Origin: Fusobacteriaceae bacterium
GTDB taxonomy: Bacteria; Fusobacteriota; Fusobacteriia; Fusobacteriales; Fusobacteriaceae
Direction of reading: 5' to 3'
DNA length: 10,131 bases
Assembly (NCBI GenBank): GCA_030625925.1
Contig: DAOUPY010000026.1
Coordinates: forward strand, 1 to 10,131
Below the pieces are notes generated by a model. It saw only the letters and a program-made list of their open reading frames with translations. It had not been told where the DNA came from and searched no databases. Positions within the stretch are counted from its first letter, which is position 1; each line of letters opens with the position of its first letter. The position numbers were made by a program, and so were the translations under genes. Below are positions 5,860-10,131 of the stretch, piece by piece.

Positions 5860-8232
5860 ATGAAGCTTAAAAGAGATTCACTGCTTTTTAAAACAATATT
5901 ATATAACGATCTGTCGATGTTACTTACCGGTCTGACAATAATAGGATTAGTTGTTATTTTTGTATTCAAAGAATTAGAAAAAAACTTTTCCATTAAAGCT
6001 GTAGAAAAATTTCAGGTAATAGAGGATATGCTGGACATAAGAAATACTGAATTTATAAATGAACTTACTAAACTTACTAATTCCAAAGGATTTCTAGAGG
6101 AAGATCTTTTTACAACTTCGATTCGGACACAAGAAGAAAATAAAAAAATTCATGAGGATATGAAAAAAGAATTGATCTCTAAAAATTTTAGTCTTTATCA
6201 TGAATCCAGACTGACTGTCATAGGAAGAGATGGATCGATATTAGATGAAAGAGGAATACATAGTGAGGGAGCCAATAAATTTATTGAAAATCTGAGAGTT
6301 ATGAGAAATAAATTATCTATTACTATAGATTCTGTTATGTATGATGAATCAGAGGGGAAATTTTACTATGAAATTGTAGTTCCTGTAGAAGAAAATAAAG
6401 AAATATATGCTGTTTTGGTAGAAATTCTCCTGGAAAAAGACTATTTTAGAGGGAACAAATATCTTATGGTGGCAGATCATGATGATGTAGCAGATCTAGG
6501 GTTGTATCAGACAAGGGAACCCCTGTCTTTGAACGCTCTAGAGTTGAATAGATTAAAAAAGAAAAAAGCCAAGTTAATAAAATTAAACGGAAAGGGATAT
6601 AATGTTAAAAGTCTGACTTTACAAGGGGTAGACTATAACGTTGTTTCCAGACCGGTGTTAAATTCTTTTGGTAAGGAAGTTGGCTATCTGGCACTGAGTT
6701 TATCAGAGCCAGCATTAACTAAATTTAAAACAGATACCATGTCTTTAATAATCTTAGCTACAATAATCTTGATCTTGCTTAATTCGTTTATAATAAGTGG
6801 GACATTTAAACAGCTTTTAATGCCTTTAGAGGAGTTATCCTTAGCTGTAGATGATATAGCATCTGGAAATTTAGATAGAAATGTAAGACTCAATGGAACC
6901 AGTGAGATAAAGCTCCTAAGTCTTGCTACAAAAAAAATGGTAGAAAAATTGAAAAATAATAATTTTATACTAGAGGATCAAAATGAAAAATTAAAAGCTT
7001 ATATCCATAGGGTAGAGGGAGTAGAAAAACTCCTCCTAGGTGTAAGAAAAGAACCTAGCGACAGTGGGATCATAGATATCATATTAAAGGGGTTTACTTC
7101 TGGAGTAGGCTTAAATTATGACAGGGCTATATTTTTTGAATACAGTAATGAAAAAGGCTGTCTGGTAGGTAAAAAAATCAGAAAGAATAGAAATATACTG
7201 AAGGAAGATAAACTGTCTAGTTTTGATCTTAGGTATGAAACTATGAAGGAAATAGTTCCATTGATTAAGATCAAAAATGATGATAATTTATTTCATAAAG
7301 CCATAACAGAGAAAAAGATTATCTTTGAAAATAGAAGAGGGTATAAGATTTATTTGGGCAGTGAACTCCTCATGGGATTTGGGCTGAGTAATTTTATGAT
7401 CTTACCGATCTTTAATGGGGATAAAAATGTTGGATGTATCTTAGTGGATAACTATATCTCTGGTAGGAGGATAGAGATTGAAGATGTAGAATTATTCAAT
7501 GTAATCCTATTAAATGTTGGGATACACTATGAAAACCAGCAGATTGAACTGGAAAAAATAACAAATGAAAGAGATATAGCCATAGGGCGTATGTTTAAAA
7601 AGATTATCTACAGGAGAAATAAAGTAATTGAAAAATATACCCTTATGATGATGAAACTTTATAAGAATGATCAAATAAATGGGGATGCTTTTAAAGAATT
7701 TAGAGATGAGATATGTAATATCAATAGGGAAGACTCGATATTATTTGATTATTCCGATAAAAAGGAGTATAATTTTGAGAAATTAAAAATCAATAAATTC
7801 TTAACTGAGGTAGTAGATAGTTATGTTAGGTGCAATCCAAATAGAGATATTTCTCTATTTTTAGGTGAAGAAGCCACTTTCTTAGGAGATTCTATCGAGC
7901 TTACAAAAGCATTTCGTGAGATTATAAATAATGCACTAAATGCTATAAGCGGAGTCACAAATGGTAGAATCAATATAATATCTAAGATAAATGGTGAAAA
8001 TATAACAATAAAAATTCTTGATAACGGAACAGGGATATCTGTGAAGGCTTTAGGAGAAAATTTATTTGAACCATTTGCTAGTGGAAACGAAGAGTCGTCT
8101 GGTTTGGGCCTCGCTATCGCTAATAAGATAGTTAGCAGCCATAGAGGTATTATTAAAATAAAATCGAAACTCGGTGAAGGAGCAGAGATAAAAATAATTT
8201 TAAATAGATATAAGGAGGATATGAATGTCTGA
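5860..8232 (+). CDS. Membrane sensor of histidine-kinase type (HAMP-GAF-HATPase) with degenerate H-box, possible pseudokinase
   Basis: 790-aa inner-membrane sensor. Visible parts: a short basic N-terminus, TM1 about 18-36, an extracytoplasmic region about 38-290 of Cache-like appearance ([13 protein letters not shown] from 120), TM2 about 294-313, a HAMP about 314-366 (conserved Pro322), a short coiled coil, a GAF-like domain about 395-557 ([20 protein letters not shown] near its end), a DHp-like helical pair about 560-630, and HATPase_c to the end. The ATP site looks intact: N-box [11 protein letters not shown] (N691), DNGTGI 721-726, LFEPFASG, and GLGLAIA 748-754. The DHp region aligns with NtrB-type kinases ([11 protein letters not shown]... 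to [10 protein letters not shown]), but the His position is Tyr584 and no other His lies nearby; the closest, H556, is in the GAF-end helix. The start is supported by AAAGGA (5847-5852) inside tex. It overlaps ileS by 8 nt. No response regulator is adjacent and the ligand is unknown. Confidence 0.88.
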   Translation: MKLKRDSLLFKTILYNDLSMLLTGLTIIGLVVIFVFKELEKNFSIKAVEKFQVIEDMLDIRNTEFINELTKLTNSKGFLEEDLFTTSIRTQEENKKIHEDMKKELISKNFSLYHESRLTVIGRDGSILDERGIHSEGANKFIENLRVMRNKLSITIDSVMYDESEGKFYYEIVVPVEENKEIYAVLVEILLEKDYFRGNKYLMVADHDDVADLGLYQTREPLSLNALELNRLKKKKAKLIKLNGKGYNVKSLTLQGVDYNVVSRPVLNSFGKEVGYLALSLSEPALTKFKTDTMSLIILATIILILLNSFIISGTFKQLLMPLEELSLAVDDIASGNLDRNVRLNGTSEIKLLSLATKKMVEKLKNNNFILEDQNEKLKAYIHRVEGVEKLLLGVRKEPSDSGIIDIILKGFTSGVGLNYDRAIFFEYSNEKGCLVGKKIRKNRNILKEDKLSSFDLRYETMKEIVPLIKIKNDDNLFHKAITEKKIIFENRRGYKIYLGSELLMGFGLSNFMILPIFNGDKNVGCILVDNYISGRRIEIEDVELFNVILLNVGIHYENQQIELEKITNERDIAIGRMFKKIIYRRNKVIEKYTLMMMKLYKNDQINGDAFKEFRDEICNINREDSILFDYSDKKEYNFEKLKINKFLTEVVDSYVRCNPNRDISLFLGEEATFLGDSIELTKAFREIINNALNAISGVTNGRINIISKINGENITIKILDNGTGISVKALGENLFEPFASGNEESSGLGLAIANKIVSSHRGIIKIKSKLGEGAEIKIILNRYKEDMNV
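8211..8218 (+). promoter_or_regulatory. Strong ribosome binding site of ileS inside the sensor gene
   Basis: TAAGGAGG is a full match to the anti-Shine-Dalgarno sequence, 6 nt before ATG 8225. It lies in the last codons of the sensor gene, so ribosomes finishing the sensor pass over it before terminating at 8230-8232, a layout suited to translational coupling. Confidence 0.9.
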
Positions 8233-10131
8233 AGAGAAAAAAGATTATGGAAAAACCCTAAATCTTCCAAAAACAAATTTTCAAATGAGGGCTAATTTAG
8301 CTGGCAAGGAACCTCAAATGTTAAATGTTTGGAGAAAGCAAAATATATATGAGAAGAGTTTAAAAGAGGGTGCTAAGCAATTTATATTGCATGATGGACC
8401 TCCGTATGCCAATGGAAATATTCATATTGGACATGCACTAAATAAAATATTAAAAGATATTATATTAAAATATAAAAGGTTACAAGGTTTTGACGCACCC
8501 TATGTTCCAGGTTGGGATACACATGGATTACCAATTGAATTTAAAGTTGCAGAGGAATTAGGAGATAAAATAAAAGATATGCACCCTCTAAAAATTAGAG
8601 AAAAATGTACTAAATATGCAAAAAAATGGGTAGAGAAGCAAAAAGAAGGATTCAAAAGGCTTGGAATATTAGCTGAATGGGAGAATCCTTATTTAACTTT
8701 AAATCCAGAATATGAAGCTGAGCAATTAGAAGTATTTAAAGAGTTATATGAAAATGGATATATCTTTAAAGGATTAAAACCAATACATTGGTCACCTGTA
8801 AGTAAAACAGCTCTTGCAGAAGCAGAAATAGAGTACCATAACCATAAATCTCCTACAATGTTCCTTAAGATGGAAGCTAATCCAGATGCATTGGAAGCAA
8901 TGGATGTAGAGGAAGCTTCATTTGTAATCTGGACGACAACTCCTTGGACAATTCCTGCTAATATGGCTATCTGTCTAAATGAAGAGTTCGATTATGGTAT
9001 CTATAAGACATCTAAAGGAAACTTAGTATTGGCTGAAGGACTTGCAGAAAAAGCGTTAGCTGATATGGGAATAGAAGGTGCCGAATTAATCAAGAAATTT
9101 AAAGGTGGAGAATTAGAAAAATTAACATATAAACATCCATTTTTAGATAGAACCGGATTAATTATTTTAGGCGATCACGTAACTTTAGAAGCTGGTACCG
9201 GATGTGTACATACAGCTCCTGGACATGGTCAAGACGACTATGTAGTAGCTACAAGATACGGTATAGAAGTAATCTGCCCGGTAGACCAAGATGGTCATTT
9301 AACAGATGAAGCCGGAGAAAGATTCTCTGGGATGTACTATCAAAAAGCAAATAAAGCTATCTTAGCATATATGGAAGAAACAGGTCATCTATTACATACA
9401 GAAATAATAGAGCATTCTTACCCGCATGATTGGAGAAGTAAGACACCGGTAATCTTTAGAGCGACTGAACAGTGGTTTGTAAAGATAGAGGGATCAGATA
9501 TTAGAGAAAAAGCATTAAAAGCATTGGAAGGTGTAGAGTTTTTACCTGCATGGGGAAGAAACCGATTAACTACTATGATGGAAAACAGACCTGACTGGTG
9601 TATCTCCAGACAAAGAACTTGGGGAGTTCATATCCCTATCTTCTATAACAATAAGACTGGAGAGGAGATCTTCAACTCTGAAATAGCTGATAAAGTTATT
9701 GCGTTAGTAAAAAAAGAAGGATCAGCAGCATGGGTTAAATATTCAGCTGAAGAGTTAATTGGGGAAGAATTATTAGAAAAGTATAACTTAAAAGATGTAG
9801 AACTAAGAAAAGAAACAAATATTATGGATGTATGGTTTGATTCTGGAGTATCTCATAGAAGTGTATTAAATACTAGAGATTACCTAAGAAGACCTGCAGA
9901 CCTATATTTAGAAGGATCGGATCAGCATAGAGGTTGGTTCCAAACTTCACTATTAACTTCTATTGGTTCTACTGGAGATGCACCTTATAAAGCTATCTTA
10001 ACTCATGGATTTGTAAATGATAAAGATGGTAGAAAGATGTCTAAGTCAGTAGGGAATACAGTAGATCCAATGGATATAATAAACACATATGGAGCAGATA
10101 TCTTAAGATTGTGGTGTGCATCTGTAGACTA
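8225..10131 (+). CDS. ileS: Isoleucyl-tRNA synthetase, N-terminal two thirds (3' end outside window)
   Basis: Cytoplasmic class I synthetase that charges tRNA-Ile and edits mischarged valine. The 635 complete codons in the window cover the catalytic and editing parts of a protein usually about 930 aa long. The opening [16 protein letters not shown] and [21 protein letters not shown] are typical of the bacterial IleS1 type; HIGH is at residues 67-70. [10 protein letters not shown] follows. The CP1 editing domain shows WTTTPWT at 236-242 and the [16 protein letters not shown] block at 324-339. The second half of the Rossmann core shows [21 protein letters not shown] and [15 protein letters not shown] is at 604-608, followed by [14 protein letters not shown] at the right edge. 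The anticodon-binding domain and any C-terminal zinc finger lie beyond the window. The ATG is set by the perfect ribosome binding site at 8211-8218 and overlaps the sensor stop region by 8 nt. No T-box leader is present. Confidence 0.97.
   Translation, partial: MSEEKKDYGKTLNLPKTNFQMRANLAGKEPQMLNVWRKQNIYEKSLKEGAKQFILHDGPPYANGNIHIGHALNKILKDIILKYKRLQGFDAPYVPGWDTHGLPIEFKVAEELGDKIKDMHPLKIREKCTKYAKKWVEKQKEGFKRLGILAEWENPYLTLNPEYEAEQLEVFKELYENGYIFKGLKPIHWSPVSKTALAEAEIEYHNHKSPTMFLKMEANPDALEAMDVEEASFVIWTTTPWTIPANMAICLNEEFDYGIYKTSKGNLVLAEGLAEKALADMGIEGAELIKKFKGGELEKLTYKHPFLDRTGLIILGDHVTLEAGTGCVHTAPGHGQDDYVVATRYGIEVICPVDQDGHLTDEAGERFSGMYYQKANKAILAYMEETGHLLHTEIIEHSYPHDWRSKTPVIFRATEQWFVKIEGSDIREKALKALEGVEFLPAWGRNRLTTMMENRPDWCISRQRTWGVHIPIFYNNKTGEEIFNSEIADKVIALVKKEGSAAWVKYSAEELIGEELLEKYNLKDVELRKETNIMDVWFDSGVSHRSVLNTRDYLRRPADLYLEGSDQHRGWFQTSLLTSIGSTGDAPYKAILTHGFVNDKDGRKMSKSVGNTVDPMDIINTYGADILRLWCASVD

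Noticed and set aside
6684..6893. Short open frame on the - strand opposite TM2 and HAMP of the sensor
   Set aside because: Only 69 codons, fully inside a real gene, and it has no homology signal that I recognise.
7821..8276. Open frame on the - strand (151 codons) opposite the HATPase region and ileS start
   Set aside because: The hydrophobic-looking translation mirrors the sense Lys/Glu/Ile codons, has no ribosome binding evidence, and sits opposite a well-supported kinase domain.

Overview
All genes in this window are on the + strand, packed tightly, and low in GC (about one third by eye), with heavy use of AGA for Arg and ATA for Ile. The content is mostly housekeeping: a DUF374-type acyltransferase (5' end outside the window), methionyl-tRNA synthetase (metG), UTP-glucose-1-phosphate uridylyltransferase (galU), the RNA-binding protein Tex, a membrane sensor of the histidine-kinase type, and isoleucyl-tRNA synthetase (ileS, 3' end outside the window). 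The Firmicute-like GalU and Tex, together with an outer-membrane-style lipid acyltransferase, suggest a Fusobacteriota member of the Ilyobacter/Propionigenium/Psychrilyobacter type. This is an inference from composition and protein flavour; a low-GC Firmicute is the main alternative.

Layout. Positions 1-2489 hold the acyltransferase and metG, 38 nt apart and probably co-transcribed. The 216-nt gap before galU holds a compact palindromic repeat (about 2543-2634) built from CTYNGNG-type units; it does not look like a gene or a plain terminator. galU (2706-3581) ends in a strong rho-independent terminator (3589-3635). Right after this is a promoter with a perfect TATAAT and an extended -10 TG, which opens a new unit: tex (TTG start), sensor, ileS. 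Tex and the sensor gene are separated by one nucleotide, and the sensor gene overlaps ileS by 8 nt, so the three are probably transcribed together and their translation may be coupled.

The most unusual item is the sensor. It has two membrane segments with a large extracytoplasmic region, a HAMP, a GAF-like domain and an intact HATPase_c domain. In the dimerisation/phosphoacceptor region, however, the place where NtrB-type kinases carry the H-box His holds Tyr584, and there is no His in the surrounding helices. No response regulator is adjacent. It may be a pseudokinase or an unconventional sensor, locked by gene overlap to an essential aminoacyl-tRNA synthetase. Otherwise the window looks ordinary, and no CRISPR, phage, toxin-antitoxin, tRNA or rRNA feature was seen.
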